A stretch of 64,000 nt of DNA, taken from NCBI RefSeq assembly GCF_000739895.2, contig NZ_BBJS01000061.1, positions 1-64,000 of the forward strand, in the 5' to 3' direction. Shown here one piece after another: positions 52,924-61,092 of this stretch. Numbering within the stretch: the stretch's first letter is position 1; each line of letters begins with the position of its first letter. This stretch comes from Sphingomonas paucimobilis NBRC 13935 (lineage in GTDB: Bacteria > Pseudomonadota > Alphaproteobacteria > Sphingomonadales > Sphingomonadaceae). Made by a program: the position numbers and the translations under genes. Below the pieces are notes generated by a model. That model was given only the letters and a program-made list of their open reading frames with translations, ran no database searches and was not told the origin of the DNA.

Positions 52924-53307
52924 TCAGGTTGCGACGGTCTCGACCTTCGCCAGCCAGCGGTCGGCCTCCTCGTACGTATCGAAAATCGAGCAGTTGGGCA
53001 GATCGTGCAGCGTGCGGCCGACCTGCAAGCGCAAGAGCGCGCTGGGGACGATCATCGCGTTCAGCGAAACCGGCGCGCGCCGGACCAGATCGGCGAAGCC
53101 CCGGGTGATCTCTAGGACCTCCTGCGACTGGACCGGCCAGTCGCGCAGGTCGTCGAGCAGGGTGAAGCTGCGCGCCGCCGGCCCCGCCGCCCCGGCCAGC
53201 GCCGCGCGCATCCGGTCAACGATCGCATGGGCGTCATGTGCCGACCAGAAGCCGGTATAGCGGATGTGAAGCCGGCAACGCCGTGGATCAAACTGGGCAT
53301 CGAACAT
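52924..53307 (-). CDS. STAS/SpoIIAA-like small protein
   Basis: A 127-residue protein: LHIRYTGFWSAHDAHAIVDR, SFTLLDDLRDWPVQSQEVLE, APVSLNAMIVPSALLRLQVG and IFDTYEEADRWLAK. The alternation of short strands and helices and the final EEADRWL resemble STAS/SpoIIAA-like domains that bind small ligands or lipids. No partner is obvious. It is upstream of iorA in the same direction but separated from it by the operator palindrome. Confidence 0.65.
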   Translation of the reverse strand: MFDAQFDPRRCRLHIRYTGFWSAHDAHAIVDRMRAALAGAAGPAARSFTLLDDLRDWPVQSQEVLEITRGFADLVRRAPVSLNAMIVPSALLRLQVGRTLHDLPNCSIFDTYEEADRWLAKVETVAT

Positions 53308-53369
53308 CCGGATGCGCCTCTTTTTTTCTTACCCTTATCCGCCCTACCTAGCGCGGGACGGATGGACGA

Positions 53370-54125
53370 TCAGTATTTGCCGCCCAGCAGCGCGCCGGCA
53401 TCCGGCAGGCGACGTTCCAGCCCCAGCCGGTCAAGCATCTGATGCGTGGTGCAAACCGCCGCAGACACGACGGGCACACCGATCCGATCCTCCAGCCGCT
53501 GGATGATCGGCAGCGATGGCATCTGCACACAGGCCGACGCAACGAACACGTCGATCCCGTCCCGATCCACCTGCTGATAGATGTCGAGCAGCCGCTCGGG
53601 ATCGTGGCGGCCGACGTCCAGATTGTCGGGTATCTCCAGCGCCGCGAAATCGCGAACGGCGATCCCCTCATTCTCGATATAGTCGACCACTAGCCGGGTG
53701 AGCGGCTTCATATAGGGGCAGATGATCGAGATCGTCTTGGCGCCCATCAGCTTCAGCCCCTCGACCAGTGCGCCGGCGCTCGTCACCACCGGGGTCGGCG
53801 CGCCGTTCTCCACGGTCCGCTCGTGCAGCCGCCGCGCCGACTCGCGGTGATAACCGGGCCCCATGCTCATGATCGCGACGAGGCAGGCATAGCCGAGCAC
53901 GTCGACCCGGGCGTCGGTGAGTTCGATCGCGCAGCGGTCGCTGTCGCGGTCCATCGCCTCCAACTCCTCCTTCACCACCTTCTTCATCCGCATCCGGCTG
54001 GAATGGAAGGTGAAGCGCTCCGGCAGCACGGCTTCGCGCGCGCGCAGCATCGCCGGGATCTCGGTTTCCATGGTGGTGTTCGACGACGGCACGATCTGGC
54101 CGATGCGATAGCTGCGCTGAGTCAT
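53370..54125 (-). CDS. Maleate cis-trans isomerase (Asp/Glu racemase superfamily)
   Basis: A 251-residue enzyme with SSNTTMETEIPAML near the start and the two catalytic cysteines of the superfamily: Cys81 in LGYACLVAIMSMG and Cys199 in VASACVQMPSLP. These are hallmarks of maleate isomerase, which converts maleate to fumarate. Arylmalonate decarboxylase is a possible relative but usually lacks one Cys. It lies 17 bases before the nitrilase stop in the same direction. Its product joins the gentisate route through fumarate. Confidence 0.85.
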   Translation of the reverse strand: MTQRSYRIGQIVPSSNTTMETEIPAMLRAREAVLPERFTFHSSRMRMKKVVKEELEAMDRDSDRCAIELTDARVDVLGYACLVAIMSMGPGYHRESARRLHERTVENGAPTPVVTSAGALVEGLKLMGAKTISIICPYMKPLTRLVVDYIENEGIAVRDFAALEIPDNLDVGRHDPERLLDIYQQVDRDGIDVFVASACVQMPSLPIIQRLEDRIGVPVVSAAVCTTHQMLDRLGLERRLPDAGALLGGKY

Positions 54126-54142
54126 GGCGGTCCTCTGGCGGG

Positions 54143-55153
54143 TCAGGATGAAGGGGCGTCGGCGAGCGCCGGCAGGGGCTCGGCCTTTGTTTCGGCCGCG
54201 ATGCGGACCGGCTGCTGCGGCATGGCGTTCACACGCAGGTCGAAGATGTCGAAGCGGTTATAATGGCCGATGATGTCGTGCATCTGCTTGGGCTGGATGC
54301 AGCGCGACAAGTCGATCTCGGCATAGACGATACCCTCCTCGTCGATCAGCGGCGCGCCGACGGTGCGACCATCGGGGCCGAGGATGCCGGAAAAGGCGCT
54401 GTTCTTCCGCTCCAGCCGCGCCCGCGCGTCGGGGACCAGCGTCTCCATCGCAGCGATGATCTCCTCCGACACGGTCGAGCAGGAGACGATCGTGAACAGC
54501 TTGCCCTCGAAGCAATGCGCCGCCGCGCGCACCCGAATCGCCTCCGCCATGTCATAGTCGGGCGGCGCCACCGGCAGCGCGATATAGCTGGCGACATGCA
54601 CCAGTTCGCCCTGCGCCAGCAGGGTAAAGCGGGCGAGCGTGTTGGTATTTTCCCCGCAGGCGAGTCCGCCGAGCGGGCCGATCGCGGTATCGTACACCGT
54701 CAGCGTCGATCCGTCGCCATGCGCCCAGGTCAGCTTTTCCGCCCAGGTCGGCACCAGCTTGCGGTGCTTTCCCAGGATTTCGCCGTCGGGGCCGATGAAC
54801 AGCATCGTGTTGTAGAGCGTGCCGAGCGACACCGGGCTGCGCTCATTGACGCCGATCACGACATGGACGCCCGCCTCCCGCGCGACCGTGCAGAGTTGGT
54901 CGACCTCCGGCCCCGGCACCATGATCGAGGCACGGACCAGCTTTTCGAACCACGCGCTTCCCGCGACCGGATCGACGATCCAACTCCAATAGGGATAGCC
55001 CGCCACGAACACCTCCGGAAAGGCGACCAGCGCCGCGCCGTTCGCCGCCGCCTCGCGGATCAGCGACGCCGCCTTGTCGACCGTGGCGACGGGATCGAGG
55101 AACGCCGGCGCCGCCTGCACGGCGGCGGCCTTGAAACGGGGCAGGTTCAGCAT
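54143..55153 (-). CDS. Nitrilase-family carbon-nitrogen hydrolase
   Basis: A 336-residue member of the nitrilase superfamily with a complete triad: Glu47 in FPEVFVAGYP, Lys132 in HRKLVPTWAEKL and Cys166 in GGLACGENTN. The residues around CGENTN match true nitrilases (branch 1), which turn aliphatic or aryl nitriles into acids. It is divergent from the gentisate dioxygenase gene. ATG 55153 is taken; a longer frame would read through the shared promoter. Confidence 0.88.
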   Translation of the reverse strand: MLNLPRFKAAAVQAAPAFLDPVATVDKAASLIREAAANGAALVAFPEVFVAGYPYWSWIVDPVAGSAWFEKLVRASIMVPGPEVDQLCTVAREAGVHVVIGVNERSPVSLGTLYNTMLFIGPDGEILGKHRKLVPTWAEKLTWAHGDGSTLTVYDTAIGPLGGLACGENTNTLARFTLLAQGELVHVASYIALPVAPPDYDMAEAIRVRAAAHCFEGKLFTIVSCSTVSEEIIAAMETLVPDARARLERKNSAFSGILGPDGRTVGAPLIDEEGIVYAEIDLSRCIQPKQMHDIIGHYNRFDIFDLRVNAMPQQPVRIAAETKAEPLPALADAPSS

Positions 55154-55218
55154 GGGCGAGCGATCCTTCCTGAGCGATCCGCCATCGATTGCCCGGATTG
55201 ACAGCGCTTGGCAAGATG

Positions 55219-55233
55219 TTTTAAGCCTATAAC
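55219..55233. promoter_or_regulatory. Possible degenerate copy of the MarR2 operator
   Basis: TTTTAAGCCTATAAC resembles the perfect palindrome TTTAAGCTTAAA at 58293-58304, with one changed and one extra base in the right arm. It lies between the divergent nitrilase and gentisate dioxygenase genes, where common control by the second MarR protein would make sense. Confidence 0.35.
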
Positions 55234-55256
55234 AATATTCCACGAGGAGACGGTGC

Positions 55257-56384
55257 ATGGCGACCGAGGCTTATGACGCATTCCGCGAGGACGTCGCCGG
55301 GCGTGCCAATGTCGGCGATACCGCCGAACTGATCGACTTCTATCGCGATCTGGAAGCCCAGCACGCCGGCGCGCTGTGGACCGTCGCCAACAAGATCGAG
55401 CCGTGGGAGCCGAAGTCGGGCTCCCAGCCCGTGGTCTGGCATTACGACCGGCTACGCGACCATGTGCTGCGCGCGCTGGAACTGGTCAGCCCGGAAAAGG
55501 CGGGGCGTCGCGTCGTCTATCTCGCCAATCCGGGCCGGCGCGACGTGTCGGCGGCGGTCGGCTGGCTCTATTCGGGATTGCAGGTGATGGGTCCGGGCGA
55601 GGTCGCCTCCGCCCATCGCCATTCCGCCTCGGCGCTGCGCTTCATCATGGAGGGGTCAGGCGCCTTCACCAATGTCGATGGCCACAAGATGACGCTGGGT
55701 CGCAACGATTTTGTGCTGACGCCCAACGGGACGTGGCACGAACATGGCGTGACCGAGGACGGCACGGTATGCATCTGGCAGGATGGGCTCGACATCCCGC
55801 TGATGAACGCACTCGACGCCAATTTTTACGAGGTGCATCCCGACCTGAACCAAGCGGTCGGCTTTCCGGTTGACGATTCCACCGCGACATGGGGCAACGC
55901 GGCGCTGCTGCCCGCCGGGGAAACCTGGTCGAAACGCTATTCGCCGCTGCTGAAATATGAGTGGGAGCCGACCTATGAGGCGCTCCTGCGCTACGCCCGT
56001 GCCAGCGACGGGTCGCCCTATGACGGCATCCATATGAACTATGTCAATCCCTTCAACGGCGGCCCGCCCATGTCGACGATCGGCGCATCGATGCAGTTGC
56101 TGCGCCCCGGCGAGCACACGCTGGCGCATCGCGAGGTCGGCAATTTCGTCTTCCAGTGCGCCAAGGGTTCCGGCCACTCGATCGTCGGCGGCAAGCGGCT
56201 CGACTGGAAGGAGCGCGACATCTTCGTCGTGCCGTCTTGGATGTGGCACGAGCATGTCAACGGCTCGGCGAGCGAGGACGCCTGTCTGTTCTCGTTCCAC
56301 GACCTGCCGACCATGCGCGCGCTCGGCCTCTACCGTTCGGAGGGGCTGGCGGAGAATGGCGGCCGGCAGCCCGTCCTTCGTTGA
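55257..56384 (+). CDS. Gentisate 1,2-dioxygenase (bicupin)
   Basis: A 375-residue cupin protein. The first cupin has His120 and His122 (ASAHRHSASALRFIMEGSG) and His161/His163 (NGTWHEHG) for Fe(II). The second cupin has EHTLAHREVGNFVFQ and SWMWHEHVNGS. Length and motifs match gentisate 1,2-dioxygenase; 1-hydroxy-2-naphthoate dioxygenase is a close alternative. The reaction opens gentisate to maleylpyruvate. The ribosome site GAGGAG is well placed. The fumarylpyruvate hydrolase follows 28 bases later in the same transcript. Confidence 0.88.
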   Translation: MATEAYDAFREDVAGRANVGDTAELIDFYRDLEAQHAGALWTVANKIEPWEPKSGSQPVVWHYDRLRDHVLRALELVSPEKAGRRVVYLANPGRRDVSAAVGWLYSGLQVMGPGEVASAHRHSASALRFIMEGSGAFTNVDGHKMTLGRNDFVLTPNGTWHEHGVTEDGTVCIWQDGLDIPLMNALDANFYEVHPDLNQAVGFPVDDSTATWGNAALLPAGETWSKRYSPLLKYEWEPTYEALLRYARASDGSPYDGIHMNYVNPFNGGPPMSTIGASMQLLRPGEHTLAHREVGNFVFQCAKGSGHSIVGGKRLDWKERDIFVVPSWMWHEHVNGSASEDACLFSFHDLPTMRALGLYRSEGLAENGGRQPVLR

Positions 56385-56412
56385 TCTTTCCCTCGTATTC
56401 GAAAGGATTTCC

Positions 56413-57324
56413 ATGCGTCTCGTCACTTACCGCGCCGGGATCGAAGCCGAAGCTCGACTGGGCGTGATCGTCGACGGGATCGTCGTCGATGTCGCACGCC
56501 TCGGCGCGCGCGCCGGCGTACCGCTGCCAGCACGGATGCTCGATTTCATCGACCTGGGCCCGGTGGCGCTCGCCGAACTGGCGGCGCTGCTCAGCGAGGC
56601 GAAGGGCCGCTGGCCGGTCAACGGCGCGCTGCCGCTCACCAATGTGCGCCTGCTCGCGCCGATCCCGCGCCCGCGCAAGAACGTGTTCGGCATCGGTCTG
56701 AACTATATCGACCATGTCGCCGAAAGCGCGCAGGCGCTCGACACCTCGCCCGACCTGCCCAAGCAGCCGGTGATCTTCTCCAAGCCGCCGACCAGCGTGA
56801 TCGCCCCGGGTGACCCGATCGTCCACCGCGCCGACATCACGCGCCAGCTGGACTGGGAGATCGAGCTGGGCTGCATCATCGGTACCACCGCGCGCCGCGT
56901 CCGCCGCGAGGACGCGCTAGCGCATGTCTTCGGCTATACCACGCTGATCGACATGAGCGCGCGCGACTGCCGCCGGGCAGGCCAGTGGATCTATTCCAAG
57001 GGGCAGGACAGCTATTGCCCGATGGGTCCATGCATCGTCACCGCCGACGAAATCCCCGATCCGCAAACGCTCGACCTGTGGCTGACCGTCAACGGCGTCG
57101 AGAAGCAGCGCAACAACACCAGTCACATGCTGTTCAAGGTCGACGAGCTAATCGCCGACATCAGTCAGGGCATCACGCTGGAGCCCGGCGACATCATCGC
57201 CACCGGCACGCCCGAGGGGGTCGGAGCCGGCCGCTCGCCACAGGAATGGGTCACGCCCGGCGACGTGATCGAGGGCGAGGTCGTCGGCATCGGCCGACTG
57301 CGCCATCCCGTCGTCGCGGGGTGA
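56413..57324 (+). CDS. Fumarylacetoacetate hydrolase family (likely fumarylpyruvate hydrolase)
   Basis: A 303-residue FAH-fold hydrolase: NVFGIGLNYIDHVAE, the metal-binding DWEIELGCIIG, GYTTLIDMSARDCR and TGTPEGVGAG. In a gentisate operon this family cleaves fumarylpyruvate to fumarate and pyruvate. ATG 56413 follows AAAGGA closely. The adjacent genes for gentisate dioxygenase and a GST-type isomerase support the assignment; a maleylpyruvate hydrolase activity cannot be excluded. Confidence 0.87.
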   Translation: MRLVTYRAGIEAEARLGVIVDGIVVDVARLGARAGVPLPARMLDFIDLGPVALAELAALLSEAKGRWPVNGALPLTNVRLLAPIPRPRKNVFGIGLNYIDHVAESAQALDTSPDLPKQPVIFSKPPTSVIAPGDPIVHRADITRQLDWEIELGCIIGTTARRVRREDALAHVFGYTTLIDMSARDCRRAGQWIYSKGQDSYCPMGPCIVTADEIPDPQTLDLWLTVNGVEKQRNNTSHMLFKVDELIADISQGITLEPGDIIATGTPEGVGAGRSPQEWVTPGDVIEGEVVGIGRLRHPVVAG

Positions 57325-57360
57325 CAGCGTGCCGGGTGGAGCGCCGCTCCACCCGGGCAT

Positions 57361-57768
57361 TCACGCCGCGACCGGTTCGAGTGCCATCCGGAAATCGTCG
57401 GGCCAAGGGTGCGCGCGCGCGCTTTCCAGCGCCATACACACCAGCACCACCGTCGCGCGCAGCCGCGGGGCTCCATCGCAGGTCACATCGACCGACAGAT
57501 GCGCGGAGCTGCGTCCGATGCGCGTCACGTCGAGCGCAAAGTCCAGCATCTCGCCCAGCCGGCTCGGCAATACGAACTCGGCCTCCAGGCTGACGGTCGG
57601 CACACCCAGCCCCAGCCGCTGGTGCATCGCGGCGAAGTCGGTGCCGACCACGTCGGCGAACAGATCCTCCACCGCCGCGTTCAGCATCTCGAAATAGCGC
57701 GGGTAAAAGACGATGCCGGCGGCATCGATATGCGCGAAGCGGACCTGCTGCCGCGATACGAAGGTCAT
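57361..57768 (-). CDS. 4-Hydroxybenzoyl-CoA thioesterase-like hotdog protein
   Basis: A 135-residue hotdog-fold thioesterase: FAHIDAAGIVFYPRYFEMLN, the 4HBT signature with the catalytic Asp, then VSLEAEFVLPSRLGEMLD. It probably releases an aromatic acid, perhaps gentisate or 3-hydroxybenzoate, from its CoA ester. Its start overlaps the stop of the MarR gene (ATGA, 57765-57768), so the regulator and thioesterase are translated together. It converges on the hydrolase gene with 36 bases between stops. Confidence 0.87.
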   Translation of the reverse strand: MTFVSRQQVRFAHIDAAGIVFYPRYFEMLNAAVEDLFADVVGTDFAAMHQRLGLGVPTVSLEAEFVLPSRLGEMLDFALDVTRIGRSSAHLSVDVTCDGAPRLRATVVLVCMALESARAHPWPDDFRMALEPVAA

Positions 57769-58259
57769 GCCGTCTCCTGCTGCTCTGCCCCGAGCGACGT
57801 CTTCAGCGCGGCGAGCAGATCGTACAACGCCGCCAGCTTGTCATCGGGCATCGCGGCAAACATCGTCGCGATCCAGCCGTGATGCGCCGCCGCAAGCTCC
57901 TGGAAATGGCTGCGACCGCGCTCGGTCAGCGCCACGATCGAGCGACGGCGATCGTCGGGTGCCGGCCGCGACACCAGCAGGCCGTCCGCCTCCAGCTGCC
58001 GCACGACCGCCGTGACGTTGCCGTTCGACACCAGCAGCGACTGCGACAGCGCGCTCATGGTGATCCCGCCTCGATGCCGCTCCAGCGTGGCCAGCACGTC
58101 GAAGCGCGGCAGCGTGGTGTCGAACTGTTCGACGAAGCGGCGTCGCAGCCGCTTCTCGATCGTCATCGAGCAACTCAGCAGCCGCAGCAGGACACGAATG
58201 TCCAGCCGCCCGCCGAGTTCGCCGTCATGCTTTTCCCGAACGTGCTCCGTCACGCGCAC
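57765..58259 (-). CDS. MarR-family transcription regulator 2
   Basis: A 164-residue regulator: LSQSLLVSNGNVTAVVRQLE (recognition helix) and APDDRRRSIVALTERGRSHF (wing). It is coupled to the thioesterase gene and divergent from the GST isomerase gene across a gap containing the perfect palindrome TTTAAGCTTAAA. It is the likely repressor of the gentisate genes, with an aromatic acid or CoA ester as inducer. Confidence 0.87.
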   Translation of the reverse strand: MRVTEHVREKHDGELGGRLDIRVLLRLLSCSMTIEKRLRRRFVEQFDTTLPRFDVLATLERHRGGITMSALSQSLLVSNGNVTAVVRQLEADGLLVSRPAPDDRRRSIVALTERGRSHFQELAAAHHGWIATMFAAMPDDKLAALYDLLAALKTSLGAEQQETA

Positions 58260-58292
58260 TCCATTCTCGTCCAGCCGCCGTCATTTAATAAT

Positions 58293-58304
58293 TTTAAGCT
58301 TAAA
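58293..58304. promoter_or_regulatory. MarR2 operator palindrome
   Basis: TTTAAGCTTAAA, a perfect 12-base palindrome in AT-rich DNA between the divergent MarR2 and GST genes. Its place 34 bases from the MarR2 start supports autoregulation. Confidence 0.6.
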
Positions 58305-58375
58305 CTATATTGATCCGCCCGCCAATAGGGCTAAGGCTGCCCAACAGGATTTCCGCCGGCAGGAAAAGGGGTCGC

Positions 58376-59020
58376 GTGAAATTATACCATGAAGTGCGGG
58401 GATGCTCGCTGGCGGTCGATATCGTCGCGCGAGAGATTGGCATCGCGCTCGACTATGAATGGGTCGACATGGTGCACAAGCGGCTGGCGGACGGCCGAGA
58501 CTATCTGCACATCAATTCCAAGGGGACCGTACCGACGCTCGAACTGCCCGATGGCGAGCGGCTGAGCGAGGGGGCGGTCATCATGCAGTATCTGGCCGAT
58601 CGTCATCCCGAAGCGGGCCTGCTGCCGGCGCCGGGAACGATGGCGCGGTATCGCGTTCTGGAATGGATGAGCTTCGTCGGTGCCGACCTGCACAAGGGCG
58701 GCTTCATGCCGATGTTCAAGGCGACGACGCCACCGGAGTATCGCGCGATCGCGCGGACCTATCTGGACGGACGGCTGGGATGGCTCGACGCACAGCTAGC
58801 CGACCGCGTCTTCCTGACCGGCGATCGCTTCACCATCGCCGACGCGCATTGCTACACGATCGCGATGTGGACGCATGCCCATGCCATCCCCACCGACGGC
58901 TGGCCGCACCTGACCCGCTATCTGGCGACCGTCGGTGCCCGCCCCAGCGTACGCGGCGCGGAAGAGACCGCCGCTGCGGAGGGGCGGCGCCAGCACGCCG
59001 CAAGGTCCGCTGTCCGGTAG
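58376..59020 (+). CDS. Glutathione transferase-type maleylpyruvate isomerase candidate
   Basis: A 214-residue GST-fold protein starting at a GTG (58376) with AAGGGG upstream. The thioredoxin-like half has KLYHEVRGCSLAVDIVAREI, INSKGTVPTLELPDGERLSE and VIMQYLADRHPEAGLLP; the helical half has LTGDRFTIADAHCYTIAMW. In a gentisate cluster a GST commonly isomerises maleylpyruvate to fumarylpyruvate, and this is the favoured role. General GST activity cannot be excluded. Confidence 0.82.
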   Translation: MKLYHEVRGCSLAVDIVAREIGIALDYEWVDMVHKRLADGRDYLHINSKGTVPTLELPDGERLSEGAVIMQYLADRHPEAGLLPAPGTMARYRVLEWMSFVGADLHKGGFMPMFKATTPPEYRAIARTYLDGRLGWLDAQLADRVFLTGDRFTIADAHCYTIAMWTHAHAIPTDGWPHLTRYLATVGARPSVRGAEETAAAEGRRQHAARSAVR

Positions 59021-59049
59021 GCGCTAAATCCGGCTGCCGGGCGTCCGGA

Positions 59050-59994
59050 CTAGACCGCGCTGGCCAGGCGGATACCGCGCCCCGACGCGGACGACGGCGC
59101 ATCACTGATCGCGGCCGTCAGATAGTCCACGAACGCCCGCACCTTCGACAGCGCATAGTTCCCGCGCGAGAACAGCAGGTACAGCGGCAGCCGCTGCGAC
59201 ACGACGTCGGGCAGCAGCACCTCGATCCGCCCCGCAGCGATGTCGCTCTCCAGCAGGAAGCGGGGCAAGTAGCCGATGCCCATGCCGGCCAGCATCGCCT
59301 CGCGCGTCAGCCGGACGCTGTTCGAGGTCAGCGCGCCACGATTGACCGAGATGATCTCGTCCGCCGACAGGCGCCACTCGCCGATCCGCGACAAATGGGT
59401 TTCGAGGATGCAGAGATGCTCCTTCAGTTCCGCCGCCGTCGCCGGGCGTCCGCGCCGGTCGAGATAGTCGACCGAGGCGGCCAGCACCATTTCATAGTCG
59501 CATAGCTTCACCGTATCGAGCGTCACGTCATATGGTTCGCCGACCCAGAAGGCGACGTCGAAATTGCCCTTCAGCAGGTCCGCCTTGCTGTCCGACAGGT
59601 TCATGAACAGCCGGATATCGGGATATTCGTGCAGGAAGGCCGGGATCGCCTGGGTGATGTTGAACAGCGAGGCGACGACCGGCGCATTGACCTTCAGGTC
59701 GCCGCGCGGCCGCGACAGCATGCCTGTCATCACCCGGTTCGCCTCGTTCACTTCGTCGGCGATGCGCGCGCAATGCTGGTACATCTCGCGGCCCGCCGGA
59801 GTCACCGTGACGGTGCGGGTCGTCCGGTCGAGCAGCTTCATGCCCGCCGCCTCTTCCAGCCGCGAGATCTGCCGGCTGACCGCCGCCTTCGAATAACCGA
59901 GCAGGTTGGCGGCGGCGGAAAAGCTGCCGGTACTCACCACCGCCGCGAATGACATCATCGCGATGGTGTTTCCGATATCGACCTTGTCGTCCAT
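59050..59994 (-). CDS. LysR-family transcription regulator
   Basis: A 314-residue regulator: the N-terminal winged helix SFAAVVSTGSFSAAANLLGY with SKAAVSRQISRLEEAAGMKL, and a C-terminal effector domain (LNLSDSKADLLKGNFDVAFW-type region, LTREAMLAGMGIGYLPRFLL). It belongs to the subgroup resembling DsdC/CrgA-type single-gene regulators. It is transcribed in the same direction as the CMD gene; a palindrome TGCATT-GTG-AATGCA stands 57-71 bases upstream. Its targets may be the operon to its right. Confidence 0.88.
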   Translation of the reverse strand: MDDKVDIGNTIAMMSFAAVVSTGSFSAAANLLGYSKAAVSRQISRLEEAAGMKLLDRTTRTVTVTPAGREMYQHCARIADEVNEANRVMTGMLSRPRGDLKVNAPVVASLFNITQAIPAFLHEYPDIRLFMNLSDSKADLLKGNFDVAFWVGEPYDVTLDTVKLCDYEMVLAASVDYLDRRGRPATAAELKEHLCILETHLSRIGEWRLSADEIISVNRGALTSNSVRLTREAMLAGMGIGYLPRFLLESDIAAGRIEVLLPDVVSQRLPLYLLFSRGNYALSKVRAFVDYLTAAISDAPSSASGRGIRLASAV

Positions 59995-60050
59995 GATTGC
60001 CCGCGCCACTGTTACGTCCACGCATCAGCCTGTCCGCGAAGGGGGCAATA

Positions 60051-60065
60051 TGCATTGTGAATGCA
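60051..60065. promoter_or_regulatory. Palindrome upstream of LysR gene
   Basis: TGCATT-GTG-AATGCA is a perfect 6+3+6 inverted repeat in the 129-base gap upstream of the LysR start, flanked by AT-rich text. It fits a LysR autoregulatory box. Confidence 0.5.
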
Positions 60066-60123
60066 ATAGTCGCTTTTCCACACCCCGTGCAAGCGGACGG
60101 GTCGGCGATGGGCGCAGCGACGC

Positions 60124-60513
60124 TCAGCCGTCGGGCGAGGCTTCCCAGGCCGCAACGACCTCGCCGGCGATGCGGAAGCTGTCGACCCCGGCCGGCACTC
60201 CGCAATAGACGGCGGCCTGCAACAGCACCTCCTGGATTTCCGCGACGGTCAGGCCATTGCGCAGCGCGGCGCGGACATGCGCGGCCAGTTCGTGCGGGCG
60301 GTTGAGCGCGGCGATCATGCCCAGGTTGACGAGGCTGCGACTGCGGCGGTCCAGCCCCGGCCGGTTCCAGATTCCGTCCCAGCAGATCTCGGTGGTCAGC
60401 CGCTGCATCGGCGCGCCGAAATCTCCTGCCCGGCCAAGCGCGGCATCGACATAGGTATCGCCCAGCACCGCGCGCCGCGTCCGCAACCCACGATCGAAAC
60501 TGTCCTTCGTCAT
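60124..60513 (-). CDS. Carboxymuconolactone decarboxylase-family protein
   Basis: A 129-residue CMD-fold protein: DAALGRAGDFGAPMQRLTTE, CWDGIWNRPGLDRRSRSLVN and LRNGLTVAEIQEVLLQAAVY with CGVPAGVDSF. The whole sequence closely follows PcaC (about 130 residues). True 4-carboxymuconolactone decarboxylases act in the protocatechuate branch, but no other pca genes are seen, so the substrate may differ. The gene lies four bases after the cytochrome b561 stop in one operon. Confidence 0.82.
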   Translation of the reverse strand: MTKDSFDRGLRTRRAVLGDTYVDAALGRAGDFGAPMQRLTTEICWDGIWNRPGLDRRSRSLVNLGMIAALNRPHELAAHVRAALRNGLTVAEIQEVLLQAAVYCGVPAGVDSFRIAGEVVAAWEASPDG

Positions 60514-60517
60514 CGCG

Positions 60518-61081
60518 TCACCACCACATGCGCGGCAGCACGTCGGCGCGCCGGTCCCGGTCGAGGAAGCGATGCTTCAGCGCCCCGCCGACATGCAGCA
60601 CGATCAGGCCGAGCAGCGTATAGGCGAGCACCCGGTGAAGCCATTGGAACACCGCGAACCAGCGATCGTCCTTGCCGAGCAGCTCGGGCACTGGGATCCC
60701 GAAGAAGGTGACACCGTCGCTCTGGGTGAAGCTACTCGACATCGAATAACCCATCACCGGCACCAGCACGAGCAGCACGTACATGGCGTGATGGACACCC
60801 TTGGCCAGTACCGCCTCGTGCCGGGGCAGCGCGGCGGGCGGGTACGGCAGCCGGGTACGCGCGCGAATCGCCAGTTGGACCAGCACGACCAGCAACGCGA
60901 GCAGCCCGAAGCTCTTGTGCAGCGGATAGAAGTCGCCGAACTTCGCGACGGCCTCGTCCGGCATCCGCGTCATCGTCCAGCCGGCGCAGATCATCCCAAG
61001 GATCAGGACCGCGCGCGCCCAGTGGAGCCCGCGCAGCACCGCAGGATAGCGATCGATCCGGTCCTGTTCGCCTTCGTCCAT
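60518..61081 (-). CDS. Cytochrome b561-family membrane protein
   Basis: A 187-residue four-helix membrane cytochrome: RGLHWARAVLILGMICAGWT with an early axial His, HKSFGLLALLVVLVQLAIRA with the second, then HHAMYVLLVLVPVMGYSMSS and LHRVLAYTLLGLIVLHVGGA carrying the other two ligands. It probably passes electrons between the quinone pool and a periplasmic partner. The operon order suggests that it serves the SDR or ThDP enzyme upstream. Confidence 0.87.
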   Translation of the reverse strand: MDEGEQDRIDRYPAVLRGLHWARAVLILGMICAGWTMTRMPDEAVAKFGDFYPLHKSFGLLALLVVLVQLAIRARTRLPYPPAALPRHEAVLAKGVHHAMYVLLVLVPVMGYSMSSSFTQSDGVTFFGIPVPELLGKDDRWFAVFQWLHRVLAYTLLGLIVLHVGGALKHRFLDRDRRADVLPRMWW

Positions 61082-61092
61082 CGCCTACCCGT

